This document shows, piece after piece, positions 43,316 to 53,081 of a stretch of DNA of 64,000 nt. Below the pieces are notes generated by a model. The model had not been told where the DNA came from. It did not search any database and saw only the letters and a list, made by a program, of their open reading frames with translations. Position 1 is the first letter of the stretch; every line of letters starts with the position of its first letter. Position numbers and translations under genes: made by a program. Origin of the DNA: Knoellia remsis (GTDB taxonomy: Bacteria; Actinomycetota; Actinomycetes; Actinomycetales; Dermatophilaceae); NCBI RefSeq assembly GCF_003002895.1, contig NZ_PVTI01000005.1, forward strand, positions 1-64,000. The letters are read 5' to 3'.

Positions 43316-44910
43316 GCGAATCGCGCTCGCAAGGTGCCGGTCGACCCGACCGGTCGCGACCCCGGCGGCCGCGCGACGAGCAACGGGGTGGCGCGCCGCA
43401 GGGCGGTCGACGGCAGGGCGATCGACAGCAGAGCAGCGGGCGGCAGGGTGGCGGTCCACCCCAGCGCCAGCAGCGCTCGCGGCAGAAGCCGAGCGAACGC
43501 GCGAAGCGCGCGGAACCGGCGCGCTTCGCGGCATACACGCTCCTGCGGGCCGTCGCGGAGGGCGGCTACGCCAACCTCGAGTTCCCCGCGATCATCCGAC
43601 GGCACCGGCTCGACACCCGGGACGCGGCGTTCGCGACCGAGCTGGGATTCGGCACCCTGCGGATGCAGGGGTTCTACGACGCCGTTATCGCGGCCGCGGC
43701 GGACCGGCCGACCTCACGCATCGACACCGGTGTGCTCGACGTCCTGCGTCTCGGCGCCCACCAGCTCCTCGGCATGCGGGTGCCGGTCCACGCGGCTGCC
43801 GACCAGACCGTGGGGCTCGCGCGCACCGTGAGTGGTGCCGGGGCCAGCGGCTTCGTCAACGCGGTGATGCGTCGGGTCAGTGAGGCGACACGAGACGAGT
43901 GGCTCGCGCGCGTCGTGCCGGAGGGTGGGGGAGCCGCCGCGCTCGCGGTCGAGTACTCCCACCCGGAGTGGGTCGTCACCGCACTGCGCGGAGCCCTCAT
44001 CGGACACGGACGGGCGACCGCCGAGGCCGTCGACACCGAGCTGCGCACCCTCCTGGAGGCCGACAACACCCCGGCCCGGGTGAGCCTCGTGGCCCGGCCC
44101 GGTCTCGCGTCGGTCGACGAGCTCGTCCAGGCCGGCGCGTCCGCGAGCGAGACCTCGCCGATCGGTGCGGTGCTCTCCGGTGGTGACCCCAGCGGGGTGA
44201 CCGCCGTGCGCGAGCGTCGTGCCGCCGTTCAGGACGAGGGCTCCCAGCTGCTCGCGCTCGCTCTGGCCGCCGTGCCGGTCGCTGACGGCGTGCCGCGGCG
44301 TTGGCTCGACCTGTGCGCGGGGCCGGGCGGCAAGAGCGGCGTCCTCGGCGCACTCGCGCTCGAGGCCGGCGCCGACCTCGTCGCGGTCGAGGTGAGCGAT
44401 CACCGTGCGGACTTGGTTCGCTCGACCCTGGAGCCGATCACGTTGCGCGCCAAGGCTTCCGGCGTCTCCGTCGAGGTGCGGACCGCGGACGGTCGCGAGG
44501 TCGGCGACGCCGAGCCCGCGGCATACGGGCGCGTCCTCGTCGATGCTCCCTGCACCGGTCTCGGCGCGCTTCGACGCCGTCCGGAGGCGCGGTGGCGGCG
44601 CCAGCCCGGTGACCTCGCCCAGCTCGGGCCGCTGCAGCGCGACCTGCTGCGGTCGGCCATCGACGCTGTGGCGCCCGGTGGGGTGGTCGGCTACGCGACG
44701 TGCAGCCCGCACCCGGCCGAGACGACGTTCGTCGTGCGCGACGTCCTCAAGAAGCGAGACGACATCGAGGTCATCGACGCCCGGCCGTTCTTCCGGGATG
44801 CGTCGGGTGGGGAGCTGCACGACCTCGGTGACGGGCCAGCGGTACAGCTGTGGCCGCACGTGCACGGCACCGACGCGATGTTCCTGACGCTGCTGCGCAA
44901 GAAGGGCTGA
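43312..44910 (+). CDS. rsmB: 16S rRNA (cytosine-967-C5) methyltransferase family protein
   Basis: A 532-aa protein. The first about 65 residues are a disordered Arg/Gln/Gly-rich tail, then a NusB-like RNA-binding domain ([21 protein letters not shown]) and a SAM-dependent methyltransferase domain: [11 protein letters not shown] (SAM site), [15 protein letters not shown] and [10 protein letters not shown] with the two catalytic cysteines. The basic tail is longer than in E. coli RsmB. Overlaps fmt by 4 bp. Confidence 0.93.
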   Translation: MSESRSQGAGRPDRSRPRRPRDEQRGGAPQGGRRQGDRQQSSGRQGGGPPQRQQRSRQKPSERAKRAEPARFAAYTLLRAVAEGGYANLEFPAIIRRHRLDTRDAAFATELGFGTLRMQGFYDAVIAAAADRPTSRIDTGVLDVLRLGAHQLLGMRVPVHAAADQTVGLARTVSGAGASGFVNAVMRRVSEATRDEWLARVVPEGGGAAALAVEYSHPEWVVTALRGALIGHGRATAEAVDTELRTLLEADNTPARVSLVARPGLASVDELVQAGASASETSPIGAVLSGGDPSGVTAVRERRAAVQDEGSQLLALALAAVPVADGVPRRWLDLCAGPGGKSGVLGALALEAGADLVAVEVSDHRADLVRSTLEPITLRAKASGVSVEVRTADGREVGDAEPAAYGRVLVDAPCTGLGALRRRPEARWRRQPGDLAQLGPLQRDLLRSAIDAVAPGGVVGYATCSPHPAETTFVVRDVLKKRDDIEVIDARPFFRDASGGELHDLGDGPAVQLWPHVHGTDAMFLTLLRKKG

Positions 44911-44936
44911 CGGTCGTCGCGGGTTCCGCGGCTGGA

Positions 44937-44942
44937 TAGGGT
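44937..44942 (+). promoter_or_regulatory. -10 box of rpe (leaderless)
   Basis: TAGGGT, 7 bases, then the GTG of rpe. There is no ribosome site. Confidence 0.55.
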
Positions 44943-44949
44943 TCGGCTC

Positions 44950-45606
44950 GTGCAGATCTCCCCGTCGATCCTCTCCGCCGACTTCGCCAACCTCCAGACC
45001 GAGCTCGACGCGATCTCGAACGCGGACTGGGCGCACGTCGACGTCATGGACAACCACTTCGTCCCGAACCTCACCCTCGGGCTGCCGGTCGTCGAGTCCC
45101 TGCTCAAGGTGTCGCCGATCCCGCTCGACTGCCACCTCATGATCACCGACCCCGACCGGTGGGCGCCCGGCTACGCCGAGGCCGGGGCGCAGTCGGTGAC
45201 CTTCCACGTCGAGGCGGCTCGCGACCCGCGCAGCCTGGCACGGACGCTGCGGTCGGCCGGTGCCCGCGCGGGGATGGCGATCAAGCCGGGGACGCCGTGG
45301 AAGCCGTACGAGGACCTGCTGCCGGACCTCGACATGGTGCTCGTCATGACCGTCGAGCCGGGCTTCGGCGGACAGTCGTTCATGGCCGACCAGCTGCCCA
45401 AGGTGCGCGAGGTCCGCGAGGCCGTACGGCGGCACGGCGGCGACGTCTGGGTCCAGGTCGACGGGGGAGTGTCGGCGTCGACGATCGAGCAGTGCGCCGA
45501 GGCGGGGGCTGACGTCTTCGTCGCTGGTTCGGCGGTGTATGGCGCGGAGGTCGCCGCGGTCGCCGTGGACGAGCTGCGTTCTCTCGCAACGGCGCACGCG
45601 CACTGA
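44950..45606 (+). CDS. rpe: ribulose-phosphate 3-epimerase
   Basis: Interconverts ribulose-5-P and xylulose-5-P. The 218-aa barrel has [26 protein letters not shown] (metal Asp), [18 protein letters not shown] and [13 protein letters not shown] start with a leaderless promoter. It supplies the ribulose-5-P pool also used by RibB downstream. Confidence 0.97.
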   Translation: MQISPSILSADFANLQTELDAISNADWAHVDVMDNHFVPNLTLGLPVVESLLKVSPIPLDCHLMITDPDRWAPGYAEAGAQSVTFHVEAARDPRSLARTLRSAGARAGMAIKPGTPWKPYEDLLPDLDMVLVMTVEPGFGGQSFMADQLPKVREVREAVRRHGGDVWVQVDGGVSASTIEQCAEAGADVFVAGSAVYGAEVAAVAVDELRSLATAHAH

Positions 45607-45608
45607 CA

Positions 45609-46172
45609 ATGGAGCCGTCGACGCTGGACTCGCTTGATCCCGGCGAGGTGCTGCGTGGTCGTGAGGTCGTCGGCGCAGAGCTGGAGGGGCTCACGTGGGA
45701 GCGCACGAAGATCGTGGGCTGCACGTTCGAAGAGTGCACCTTCACGGCCTGCAACCTGTCGATGACGGTCCTCACCGACACCCGGTTCGTCGACTGCACC
45801 TTCGTCGGGTGCAAGCTGCTGGCCCTCAACTGGACGGCGACCGGAGCGGGTTCGCTTCTGGCACAGCCGATCCGGTTCGAACGGTGTCGCCTCGACGGGG
45901 CGACTTTCGCAGGCATGGACCTCACCGGGTTCACCTTCCGCGACTGCCAGCTCGTCGACGTCGACTTTACCGAGGCCGAGCTGCGTCGCGCGGACCTCGG
46001 CGGGAGCGACCTCTCCGGGGCGCGGTTCAGCGGCACCGACCTGCGTGAGGCCGATCTGCGTGGCACCCGGGGCCTCGCCCTCGACCCGCGCGACAACCGG
46101 CTCACCGGTGCCCGAGTCGACCTCGACGCCGCACCGGGCCTGCTCTCGGTCTTCGGCATCACCATCGACTGA
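45609..46172 (+). CDS. pentapeptide-repeat protein
   Basis: A 187-aa right-handed quadrilateral beta-helix protein. Repeats of the A(D/N)LxX type are visible in two blocks: GCTFEECTFTACNLSMTV and, after a GTGSLL-type break, GATFAGMDLTGFTFRDCQLV continuing through DLGGSDLSGARFSGTDLREADLRG. This is the layout of Qnr-like proteins that mimic DNA and bind gyrase, but the function of this one is not proven. It begins 2 bases after rpe. Confidence 0.88.
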   Translation: MEPSTLDSLDPGEVLRGREVVGAELEGLTWERTKIVGCTFEECTFTACNLSMTVLTDTRFVDCTFVGCKLLALNWTATGAGSLLAQPIRFERCRLDGATFAGMDLTGFTFRDCQLVDVDFTEAELRRADLGGSDLSGARFSGTDLREADLRGTRGLALDPRDNRLTGARVDLDAAPGLLSVFGITID

Positions 46173-46178
46173 CTCCCG

Positions 46179-46323
46179 ACTGATTGCCGGTTCCGTGCGC
46201 CGGGGCTGACCGGAACGGGCAATCAGTGGGGTTTGGCGCGACCGGAACGGGCAATCAGTGGAGTCGGGCGCGACCGGAACGGGCAATCAGTGGGGTTTGG
46301 CGCGACCGGAACGGGCAATAAGT
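46179..46323. repeat. hairpin plus four tandem copies of the GGCAATCAGT repeat
   Basis: An inverted copy (46179-46195) faces a direct copy (46211-46227), making a 17-bp stem with one mismatch and a 15-base loop. Three more direct copies follow at 46242-46259, 46274-46291 and 46306-46323, giving a 32-base period. The last has AATAAGT. The 14-base spacers are nearly identical to one another. The hairpin may end the rpe transcript. The rest of 46173-46390 shows no gene. Confidence 0.85.
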
Positions 46324-46390
46324 CGCAGTGGGGGAGGTCACGGTGGACGGGGCAGCAGCGCTCGGTGACCCTGCGGCATACTGGGCGCCG

Positions 46391-46518
46391 ACGTGCTCCG
46401 GGGTCGGTGCAATTCCGAACCGGCGGTGACAGTCCGCGACCCGGCCGCAGCCAGCGGCCGGTTGACCAGGTGGAACTCCTGGACCGACGGTGAAAGTCCG
46501 GATGGTAGGCAGCACGTG
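46391..46518 (+). promoter_or_regulatory. FMN riboswitch (RFN element)
   Basis: Closing stem ACGTGCT (46391-46397) and AGCACGT (46511-46517) with the conserved RFN sequences inside: GGGTCGGTGCAATTCCGAAC, CGGCGGTGACAGTCCGCGAC and GACGGTGAAAGTCCGGATGG. It senses FMN and should switch off the riboflavin operon when FMN is plentiful. CATACT (46377-46382) is a weak -10 candidate just upstream. Confidence 0.95.
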
Positions 46519-46525
46519 ACAGCGG

Positions 46526-46543
46526 GACCCTCGCGAGAGGGTC
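46526..46543 (+). terminator. hairpin in the riboswitch expression platform
   Basis: GACCCTC-GCGA-GAGGGTC is a perfect 7-bp stem with a GNRA tetraloop, 8 bases after the riboswitch. No T-run follows. It could pause polymerase for Rho or pair alternatively with the leader. About 110 further nt precede ribD and show no gene. Confidence 0.5.
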
Positions 46544-46654
46544 GCGTCGCACGACGGCACGGTCCCATCGGCCCGCCCGACCACCGACGACGCCGAGCCG
46601 CACCGCACGTCCCCCGGAGCTCGACCGACAGGTCTGGAGCACGAGGAACGGGAC

Positions 46655-47710
46655 ATGCAGGATCAGCGCACGAGCGACATCGAGTGGATGCGCCGTGCCC
46701 TCACGCTCGCCGAGCGCGGGCCGGAGGCCGACGCCAACCCCCGTGTCGGCTGCGTCCTCGTCGGCGCTGATGGTGAGCTCGTCGCCGAGGGCTGGCACGA
46801 CGGTGCCGGCACACCCCACGCGGAAGCCGCCGCCCTCGCGGCCGCAGGTGACCGCGCGTCCGGCGCCACGGCATACGTCACGCTCGAGCCCTGCCACCAC
46901 GGCGGCCGCACCGGGCCCTGCTCCCGCGCCCTCGCGGCTGCCGGCGTCACGCGCGTCGTGTATGCCGTGAGCGACCCGAACGTCGCGGCCGCCGGGGGCG
47001 CGACGTGGCTGGGTGAGCAGGGTGTCGCCGTCGAGGGCGGGGTCCTCGAGGACGAGGCGACGGCGCTCAACCGCACCTGGCTGCACAGCGTCCGGACCGG
47101 TCGCCCCTGGGTGACGTGGAAGCTCGCCAGCACGCTCGACGGGCGCAGCGCCGCGGCCGACGGAACGAGCCAGTGGATCACCGGCCCCGAGGCCCGCGCC
47201 GACGTGCACGAGCGCCGCGCCCGCTGCGGAGCGATCCTCGTCGGTACCGGCACCGCGCTCACGGACGACCCGCACCTCACGGCTCGCCGCCCCGACGGCA
47301 CGCTCCACGACCGCCAGCCGCTGCGGGTCGTGCTGGGCCAACGCGACCTGCCGACGACTGCCCGCGTCCTCGACGACGCAGCTCCAACACTGCACCTGCG
47401 GACCCGCAGGGCCCAGGACGCCCTTGCCGAGCTGGCACGGCGGGACGTTCACCACGTCTGGCTCGAGGGCGGGCCGACGCTGGCCGCCGCGTTCCTCGCC
47501 GACGGGCTCGTCGACGAGGTCGTGGCCTACGTCGCGCCGGCGTTCCTCGGGCGCGGACGCCCGTCGGTGAGCGACCTCGGCATCACGACCATGGCCGACA
47601 TCCTGCGGCTCGAGCCGGCGGACATGGCCTTCGTCGGCCAGGACATCCGCATCACCGCGACCATCCCCACACCCGGCCATCACCCCACGGACCTGGAGGC
47701 AGACACCTGA
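46655..47710 (+). CDS. ribD: bifunctional riboflavin deaminase-reductase RibD
   Basis: Steps 2 and 3 of riboflavin synthesis. The 351-aa protein has the N-terminal CDA-like deaminase (NPRVGCVLV, zinc ligands in PHAEAAAL and PCHHGGRTGPC) and the C-terminal NADPH reductase (KLASTLDGRSAAADGTSQWI, LVGTGTALTDDPHLTAR, LEGGPTLAAAF). ATG with GAGGAACGG upstream. First gene after the riboswitch. Confidence 0.96.
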   Translation: MQDQRTSDIEWMRRALTLAERGPEADANPRVGCVLVGADGELVAEGWHDGAGTPHAEAAALAAAGDRASGATAYVTLEPCHHGGRTGPCSRALAAAGVTRVVYAVSDPNVAAAGGATWLGEQGVAVEGGVLEDEATALNRTWLHSVRTGRPWVTWKLASTLDGRSAAADGTSQWITGPEARADVHERRARCGAILVGTGTALTDDPHLTARRPDGTLHDRQPLRVVLGQRDLPTTARVLDDAAPTLHLRTRRAQDALAELARRDVHHVWLEGGPTLAAAFLADGLVDEVVAYVAPAFLGRGRPSVSDLGITTMADILRLEPADMAFVGQDIRITATIPTPGHHPTDLEADT

Positions 47711-48375
47711 TGTTCACCGGAATCGTTGAGGAGCTCGGCCGCGTCGAGCGGATCGACCACGCCGAGGAGTCGGCGCGGCTCACCCTGCGGGGGCCACTCG
47801 TCGTCAGCGACACGACGCACGGCGCGTCCATCGCCGTCAACGGCGTCTGCCTCACCGTCGTCGAGCACGACGCCGACGAGGGCTGGTTCAGCGTCGACGT
47901 CATGGCGGAGACGTTGTCCCGCACCGGCATCGGCGACCTCGGCCCCGGCAGCCCGGTCAACCTCGAGCGGGCCATGGCGCTGAACGGCCGCTTCGGTGGG
48001 CACGTGGTCCAGGGTCACGTCGACGGCACGAGCACCGTCCTCGCCCGCCGGCCCGGCGACCGCTGGGAGGTCGTCACCTTCACGCTGCCACCCGCCCTGG
48101 CTCCCTACGTCGTCGAGAAGGGGTCGATCACGCTCGACGGGGTAAGCCTCACCGTGTCCGCGGTCGCCGACACCACCTTCGAGGTCTCGCTCATCCCAAC
48201 GACGCTCGAGCTGACGACCCTCGGTCACCGCGCCGTCGGCGACAGCGTCAACGTCGAGGTCGACGTGCTCGCGAAGTACGTCGAGCGCCTGCTCGCCACC
48301 CACACCACCCACGCAGCACCCGCCATCCCTGCCACGGCGTCCCACGCCACACCCACAACGGAGGTCCCCGCATGA
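47710..48375 (+). CDS. ribE: riboflavin synthase alpha chain
   Basis: Dismutates two lumazines to riboflavin. The 221-aa protein shows the internal two-fold repeat: MFTGIVEELGRV, IAVNGVCLTVV, GHVVQGHVDGTS and in the second half SITLDGVSLTVS. The C-terminal 20 residues (THTTHAAPAIPATASHATPT) are low-complexity. The ATG shares one base with the ribD stop (TGATG). Confidence 0.96.
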   Translation: MFTGIVEELGRVERIDHAEESARLTLRGPLVVSDTTHGASIAVNGVCLTVVEHDADEGWFSVDVMAETLSRTGIGDLGPGSPVNLERAMALNGRFGGHVVQGHVDGTSTVLARRPGDRWEVVTFTLPPALAPYVVEKGSITLDGVSLTVSAVADTTFEVSLIPTTLELTTLGHRAVGDSVNVEVDVLAKYVERLLATHTTHAAPAIPATASHATPTTEVPA

Positions 48376-49073
48376 ACTGGCTCGAGCGTCTCTTCGAGGC
48401 CCAGCTGACGATCGGCAGCTCGCACATCCTCTGGCGCGAGATCATCGGCAACGCCTTCGGCTTCGCCTCCGCCATCGGCGGCATGCGTCGCCGCGTCTGG
48501 GCCTGGCCGGTCGGCATCATCGGCAACGTCCTGCTCTTCACCGTCTTCTTCGGTGTCGCGTTCACCAACCCGCAGAACCAGACGCTCTACGGGCAGGCCG
48601 GGCGGCAGGTGTTCTTCATCCTCACGAGCGTCTACGGCTGGTGGCGTTGGCAGCAGCACCGCAACGCCCGCGGCGGCGACGAGCACGCCATCACCCCGCG
48701 CTGGGCGACGATGCGCGAGCGGGCGGCCTACGTCGGCGTCTGGGTCGCCGGGGTCGTCATCGGTCAGTGGCTCTTCGCGACAATCGGCACGAACTGGCCT
48801 GCGCCTCGCTGGTACTTCTGGTGCGACGCGTGGATCTTCGTCGGCTCGATGCTCGCGACCTACGCGATGGCCCGCGGCTGGAACGACTTCTGGCTCATGT
48901 GGATCGCCGTCGACCTCGTCGGCGTGCCGCTGCTGTGGCACAGCAAGTTCTACCCGTCCGCGATCCTGTATGCCGTGTATGGCGCCCTCGTCCTCTACGG
49001 CTTCACGGTGTGGCTCAAGGCCTCTCGCGAGGAGAAGGACCCCCAGCCCGAGCTGACGGAGGCGATCTCGTGA
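48372..49073 (+). CDS. PnuC-family transporter, probably for riboflavin (PnuX)
   Basis: A 233-aa membrane protein with about seven helices. PnuC signatures are [10 protein letters not shown] and the C-terminal [15 protein letters not shown]. Its place between ribE and ribBA under the FMN riboswitch points to riboflavin rather than nicotinamide riboside, as shown for PnuX in corynebacteria; the substrate here is inferred from context. Overlaps ribE by 4 bp (ATGA). Confidence 0.9.
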   Translation: MNWLERLFEAQLTIGSSHILWREIIGNAFGFASAIGGMRRRVWAWPVGIIGNVLLFTVFFGVAFTNPQNQTLYGQAGRQVFFILTSVYGWWRWQQHRNARGGDEHAITPRWATMRERAAYVGVWVAGVVIGQWLFATIGTNWPAPRWYFWCDAWIFVGSMLATYAMARGWNDFWLMWIAVDLVGVPLLWHSKFYPSAILYAVYGALVLYGFTVWLKASREEKDPQPELTEAIS

Positions 49074-50359
49074 CCGCCCCGGCGACGCCATCCACGCCCA
49101 CGACGGCACCGGGTGCGCTGTCGACGGTCGACGATGCCCTCGACGCCCTGCGCGCCGGGCGCCCCGTCCTCGTCCTCGACGACGAGGACCGCGAGAACGA
49201 GGGCGATGTCGTCCTCGCCGCGCAGACCCTGACGGACGCGTGGATGGCCTGGACCATCCGGCACTCCTCGGGGTACGTCTGCGCCCCGGTCCCGGCCGAG
49301 CTCGCCGACCGCCTCGACCTGCCGCCGATGGTGCGGGAGAACGAGGACCGGCTGCGGACGGCATACACGGTCACCGTCGACGCCGCGACAGGCGTCAGCA
49401 CGGGGATCAGCGCCGCGGACCGTGCCCACACGGTCCGCACCCTCGCCGACCCGGCGACGACCGCGACGGACCTCGTCCGCCCCGGCCACGTCGTTCCGCT
49501 GCGGGCGCGCTCCGGGGGAGTGCTGGCTCGCCGCGGGCACACCGAGGCGGCCGTCGACCTGTGTCGCCTCGCCGGTCTCGAGCCCGTCGGCGCGATCGCC
49601 GAGCTCACCCACGACGACGGCACGATGATGCGCACGCCCGCCGTCCTCGAGCTCGGTGCCGCGCACGACCTGCCGGTCGTCACGATCGAGCAGCTCGTCG
49701 CCCACCGCCAGCGTCACGACCGGGTGCTCCGGCACGCCACGACGACGCTGCCGACGGCGGACGGCACGTTCACCGTGCACGCCTACCGCGACGCCCTCAC
49801 CGGCGACGAGCACCTCGCGCTCGTCAGCCCGCGCGGGCTGCTCGCCGACGCCGGACCCGTGCTGGCCCGACTGCACAGCGAGTGCCTCACCGGCGACGTC
49901 CTCGGCTCGGCCCGCTGCGACTGCGGTCCACAGCTGCGCCGGGCGCAGGCGCGCATCGCCCGCGAAGGTGGCGTCGTGGTCTACGTCCGCGGCCACGAGG
50001 GCCGGGGTGTCGGCCTCGCCGACAAGATCGCCGCGTATGCCGTCCAGGACACCGGTGCGGACACCGTCGCCGCGCAGGAGGCCCTGGGGCTGCCCGTCGA
50101 CGCGCGCGACTACGCCGCGGCGACCGCGATCCTGCACGACCTCGGGGTCAGCGACGTTCGGCTCATGACGAACAACCCCGCCAAGGTCGAGGGCGTCCGC
50201 GCCGCCGGCATCGCCGTGTCCGGCGTCGAGCGCCACCAGGTGGCCCCGGTGGCGACGAACGCGGCATACCTGCGCGCGAAGCGCGACCGGCTCGGCCACG
50301 ACCTCGTCCTCGACGCGAGCGACGAGCCCCGTCGCAGCACGCACGAGGTGAGCGCATGA
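49070..50359 (+). CDS. ribBA: bifunctional DHBP synthase / GTP cyclohydrolase II
   Basis: Provides both starting compounds of riboflavin. The 429-aa fusion has RibB first ([32 protein letters not shown]) and RibA after about residue 215 with zinc ligands in [18 protein letters not shown] and [18 protein letters not shown]. Both active-site sets look complete. The GTG start overlaps pnuC (GTGA). Confidence 0.96.
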   Translation: MTAPATPSTPTTAPGALSTVDDALDALRAGRPVLVLDDEDRENEGDVVLAAQTLTDAWMAWTIRHSSGYVCAPVPAELADRLDLPPMVRENEDRLRTAYTVTVDAATGVSTGISAADRAHTVRTLADPATTATDLVRPGHVVPLRARSGGVLARRGHTEAAVDLCRLAGLEPVGAIAELTHDDGTMMRTPAVLELGAAHDLPVVTIEQLVAHRQRHDRVLRHATTTLPTADGTFTVHAYRDALTGDEHLALVSPRGLLADAGPVLARLHSECLTGDVLGSARCDCGPQLRRAQARIAREGGVVVYVRGHEGRGVGLADKIAAYAVQDTGADTVAAQEALGLPVDARDYAAATAILHDLGVSDVRLMTNNPAKVEGVRAAGIAVSGVERHQVAPVATNAAYLRAKRDRLGHDLVLDASDEPRRSTHEVSA

Positions 50360-50838
50360 AGGCCGGCGCCCCCGAGGTCACCGTCGACGGCACCGGACTG
50401 CGCGTCGCCGTCATCGCCGCCTCGTGGCACGACGTCGTCATGAGCGGGCTCATCGACGGCGCCACCCGCGCGCTGGCCGCGAGTGGGCTCCCCGATGCCC
50501 CGGTCCTCCGCGTCCCCGGCACCGTCGAGCTGTCCGTCGCCGCCGCCCGGCTCGCTCCGACCCACGACGCGCTCGTCGCCCTGGGTGTGGTCATCCGCGG
50601 TGGCACACCGCACTTCGACTACGTGTGCAGCGGCGTGACCCACGGCCTCACCGACGTCAGCACCCGCACCGGGGTGCCGGTCGGGTTCGGAGTCCTCACC
50701 TGCGACACCGAGGAGCAGGCGCTCGACCGCGCCGGGCTACCCGGGTCGAGCGAGGACAAGGGCGCCGAGGCGGTACTGGCCGCCGTCGCGACCGCTGTCA
50801 CGTTGCGCACAGTCGCCCCTCGTACGATTGGCGCGTGA
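50356..50838 (+). CDS. ribH: 6,7-dimethyl-8-ribityllumazine synthase
   Basis: A 160-aa protein with [26 protein letters not shown], the phosphate and substrate loop [15 protein letters not shown] (catalytic His) and [14 protein letters not shown] overlaps the ribBA stop. The next gene is hisE with a 4-bp overlap, so the rib and his genes share one transcript. Confidence 0.95.
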   Translation: MKAGAPEVTVDGTGLRVAVIAASWHDVVMSGLIDGATRALAASGLPDAPVLRVPGTVELSVAAARLAPTHDALVALGVVIRGGTPHFDYVCSGVTHGLTDVSTRTGVPVGFGVLTCDTEEQALDRAGLPGSSEDKGAEAVLAAVATAVTLRTVAPRTIGA

Positions 50839-51098
50839 AGACCTTCGACGCCCTCTTCGCCGAGCTCTCCGAGAAGGCCGTGACCCGGCCTGCGGGCTCG
50901 GGCACCGTCGCGCAGCTCGACGCCGGCGTGCATGCCATCGGCAAGAAGGTCGTCGAAGAGGCCGCCGAGGTGTGGATGGCGGCCGAGCACGAGGGTGACG
51001 AGCGCACGGCCGAGGAGATCTCGCAGCTGCTCTACCACCTCCAGGTCCTCATGGTCGCCAAGGGCATCACCCTCGACGACGTCTACGCCCACCTCTGA
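50835..51098 (+). CDS. hisE: phosphoribosyl-ATP pyrophosphatase
   Basis: Second step of histidine synthesis. The 87-aa all-alpha NTP pyrophosphatase shows [20 protein letters not shown] (metal-binding glutamates) and [14 protein letters not shown]. The GTG overlaps ribH (GTGA). hisG follows after 14 bp. Confidence 0.95.
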   Translation: MKTFDALFAELSEKAVTRPAGSGTVAQLDAGVHAIGKKVVEEAAEVWMAAEHEGDERTAEEISQLLYHLQVLMVAKGITLDDVYAHL

Positions 51099-51112
51099 CC
51101 GCAAGGCCACTC

Positions 51113-51958
51113 ATGTTGCGAATTGCCGTGCCCAACAAGGGTTCCCTCGCCGACGCAGCCGCCGAGATGCTGCGCGAGGCGGGCTACCGGACCCGCCGCG
51201 ACTCCAAGGAGCTCGTCGTCACCGACGAGGCGTCCGGGGTCGAGCTGTTCTACCTGCGCCCGCGCGACATCGCCGTCTACGTCGGCTCCGGCACCGTCGA
51301 CTGCGGCATCACCGGCCGCGACCTGCTCCTCGACTCCGGCAGCGCCGCGACCGAGGTCATGACCCTCGGCTTCGGGTCCTCGACGTTCCGGTATGCCGGC
51401 CGCCCCGGTTCCGTGGCGTCCGTCCCCGAGATCGCCGGTCGCCGGGTGGCGACGAGCTATCCCGGGCTCGTCGAGAAGCACCTCGCCGACCACGGTGTCC
51501 AGGCCGAGGTCGTGCGTCTCGACGGCGCCGTCGAGACCGCGATCACCCTCGGTGTCGCGGACGTCATCGCCGACGTCGTCGAGACCGGCGCGACGCTACG
51601 CAGCCAGGGCCTCGAGGTCTTCGGCGACCCGATCCTGCGCAGCGAGGCGGTCCTCATCCGCCGCGACGGCAGCGACCAGGACGCCGCGATCGAGGTGCTG
51701 CGTCGCCGGCTGCTCGGAGTCGTCACCGCGCGGCACTACGTCATGCTCGACTACGACGTGCCCGTCTCGGTCGTCGACGCCGCGTGCGCCCTGACGCCGG
51801 GCCTGGAGTCGCCGACGGTCTCGAACCTGCAGAACCCGGACTGGAAGGCCGTGCGAGCGATGGTTCCGCGGTCCGGCACGAACCAGGTCATGGACGAGCT
51901 CTGGGAGCTCGGTGCCCGCGCCATCCTCGTCACCGACATCTCCGCGTGCCGGTTGTGA
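51113..51958 (+). CDS. hisG: ATP phosphoribosyltransferase, long form
   Basis: First and feedback-controlled step of histidine synthesis. The 281-aa protein is the long form with its own C-terminal regulatory domain (after about residue 210), so no HisZ is needed. Motifs: RIAVPNKGSLADAA, GITGRDLL, ATSYPGLVEKHL, the PRPP-binding region DVIADVVETGATL. Overlaps the PH-like gene by 4 bp. Confidence 0.95.
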   Translation: MLRIAVPNKGSLADAAAEMLREAGYRTRRDSKELVVTDEASGVELFYLRPRDIAVYVGSGTVDCGITGRDLLLDSGSAATEVMTLGFGSSTFRYAGRPGSVASVPEIAGRRVATSYPGLVEKHLADHGVQAEVVRLDGAVETAITLGVADVIADVVETGATLRSQGLEVFGDPILRSEAVLIRRDGSDQDAAIEVLRRRLLGVVTARHYVMLDYDVPVSVVDAACALTPGLESPTVSNLQNPDWKAVRAMVPRSGTNQVMDELWELGARAILVTDISACRL

Positions 51959-52413
51959 CCACCGTGGGCTCCGACGCGCCGTCCCGTGCCCCGTTCACGT
52001 CCCGCCGGGGCCGCACCATGGCGCTCGTGCTCGGCGTCGTCGCGCTGGCGCTCTTCGGTGTCCTCGGCTACTTCCTGCGCGGCCGGCACCTCAACGGCGA
52101 GTGGACGCTCGCCGATCGGGGCCTCATGGCCGGCATCGGGGTCGGGCTGGCCGCCGCGCTCTGGCGCTGGGCGAGCATTCGCGCGGTCCCCGGCGACACG
52201 GGATTGACGGTGCGCAACCTCGCCGGGTCGCGACACATCCCGTGGGCCGATATCACGGAGGTCACCTTCGACGAGGGTGAGGCGTGGGCGAGCATCCATC
52301 TCGTCGACACCGAGCAGGTGGCCGTCATGGCGATCCAGCGGGCCGACGGCCCCTCCTCGCGCGACGAGGCCCGGCGCCTGGCCCAGCTCGTCGCCCACTC
52401 CCGCCGCACCTGA
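51955..52413 (+). CDS. two-helix membrane protein with PH-like domain
   Basis: A 152-aa protein: two membrane helices at about residues 22-43 and 56-75, then a domain GLTVRNLAGSRHIPWADITEV...WASIHLVDTEQVAVMAIQ typical of bacterial PH-like domains. The role is unknown. GTG overlaps the hisG stop (GTGA), and its place after hisG is common in this group. Confidence 0.83.
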   Translation: MTTVGSDAPSRAPFTSRRGRTMALVLGVVALALFGVLGYFLRGRHLNGEWTLADRGLMAGIGVGLAAALWRWASIRAVPGDTGLTVRNLAGSRHIPWADITEVTFDEGEAWASIHLVDTEQVAVMAIQRADGPSSRDEARRLAQLVAHSRRT

Positions 52414-52425
52414 GCCGGAACCTGT

Positions 52426-52455
52426 CTGCATCACCACTGATGCAGATATGATGCA
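52426..52455 (+). promoter_or_regulatory. operator and -10 box of the second toxin-antitoxin pair
   Basis: CTGCATCA-CCAC-TGATGCAG (52426-52445) is a perfect 8+8 palindrome. A third half-site TGATGCA follows at 52449-52455. TATGAT (52447-52452) is a near-perfect -10 hexamer, six bases before the ATG, so the mRNA is leaderless and the repressor sites overlap the promoter. Confidence 0.75.
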
Positions 52456-52458
52456 CCC

Positions 52459-52689
52459 ATGCGCACCACCGTCGACCTGCCCTCCGGCGTCCATCGTCGA
52501 GCTCGTGAGCTGGCCCGTCAGCGGGGCCAGTCGTTGTCTGCTGTGCTCGCAGACCTGACGGTGCGCGGTTTGGCCCAGCTCGACGAGCCGGTGCGGATCG
52601 ACGTCGACGCGACGACCGGGGTTCCCGTGATCCACGTCGGGCGCCGGATCACGTCCGAGGATGTGGCACAGGCGCTGGACGACGAGTGA
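52459..52689 (+). CDS. VapB-type antitoxin
   Basis: A 76-aa protein with an N-terminal ribbon-helix-helix (MRTTVDLPSGVHRRARELAR, then GQSLSAVLADLTVRGL) and an acidic C-terminus ending AQALDDE for toxin binding. The start is fixed by the leaderless promoter. Overlaps vapC by 4 bp. Confidence 0.9.
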   Translation: MRTTVDLPSGVHRRARELARQRGQSLSAVLADLTVRGLAQLDEPVRIDVDATTGVPVIHVGRRITSEDVAQALDDE

Positions 52690-53081
52690 GGACGCACCTG
52701 CTTGACGCCAATGTCCTCATTGCGCTGAGCTTCGGCGAGCATGAGCACCACGAGGCGGCTCTGCGCTGGTTCGGGCAGGAGCCCGGATCCTTCGCGACCA
52801 GCCCCATCGTCGAAGGGGCCTTGGCGCGCTTCGTCCTGCGGATCGGGGAGTCACCGGCGACACTGACGGGTCTGCTCGACCACTGGCGGTCCCACCCGAG
52901 ATGCGTGTTCTGGCCCGACGACGTGCCGTATGCCGAGGTGGACCTCGCCGACGTCTCGGGCCACCGGCAGGTCACCGACGTCTACCTCGTCTCGCTCGCT
53001 GTCGCCCACGGAGGGCGACTCGCCACATTGGACCGCGCCCTGGTCGGTCTTCGGCCCAACGGCACGACCCTCGTCACGTGA
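52686..53081 (+). CDS. VapC-type PIN-domain RNase toxin
   Basis: A 131-aa PIN protein with Asp7 (LLDANVLIAL), Glu43 (SPIVEGAL), Asp98 (QVTDVYLVSLA) and Asp116 (LATLDRAL), the complete acidic site. GTG overlaps the antitoxin stop. Its 3' end overlaps the convergent kinase-MFS gene by 8 bp. Confidence 0.92.
   Translation: MRTHLLDANVLIALSFGEHEHHEAALRWFGQEPGSFATSPIVEGALARFVLRIGESPATLTGLLDHWRSHPRCVFWPDDVPYAEVDLADVSGHRQVTDVYLVSLAVAHGGRLATLDRALVGLRPNGTTLVT

Noticed and set aside
46210-46323. CRISPR-like array of four 18-base repeats
   Set aside because: The 14-base intervals are nearly identical to one another, so this is a 32-base tandem repeat, not repeats with unique spacers. No cas genes are present.
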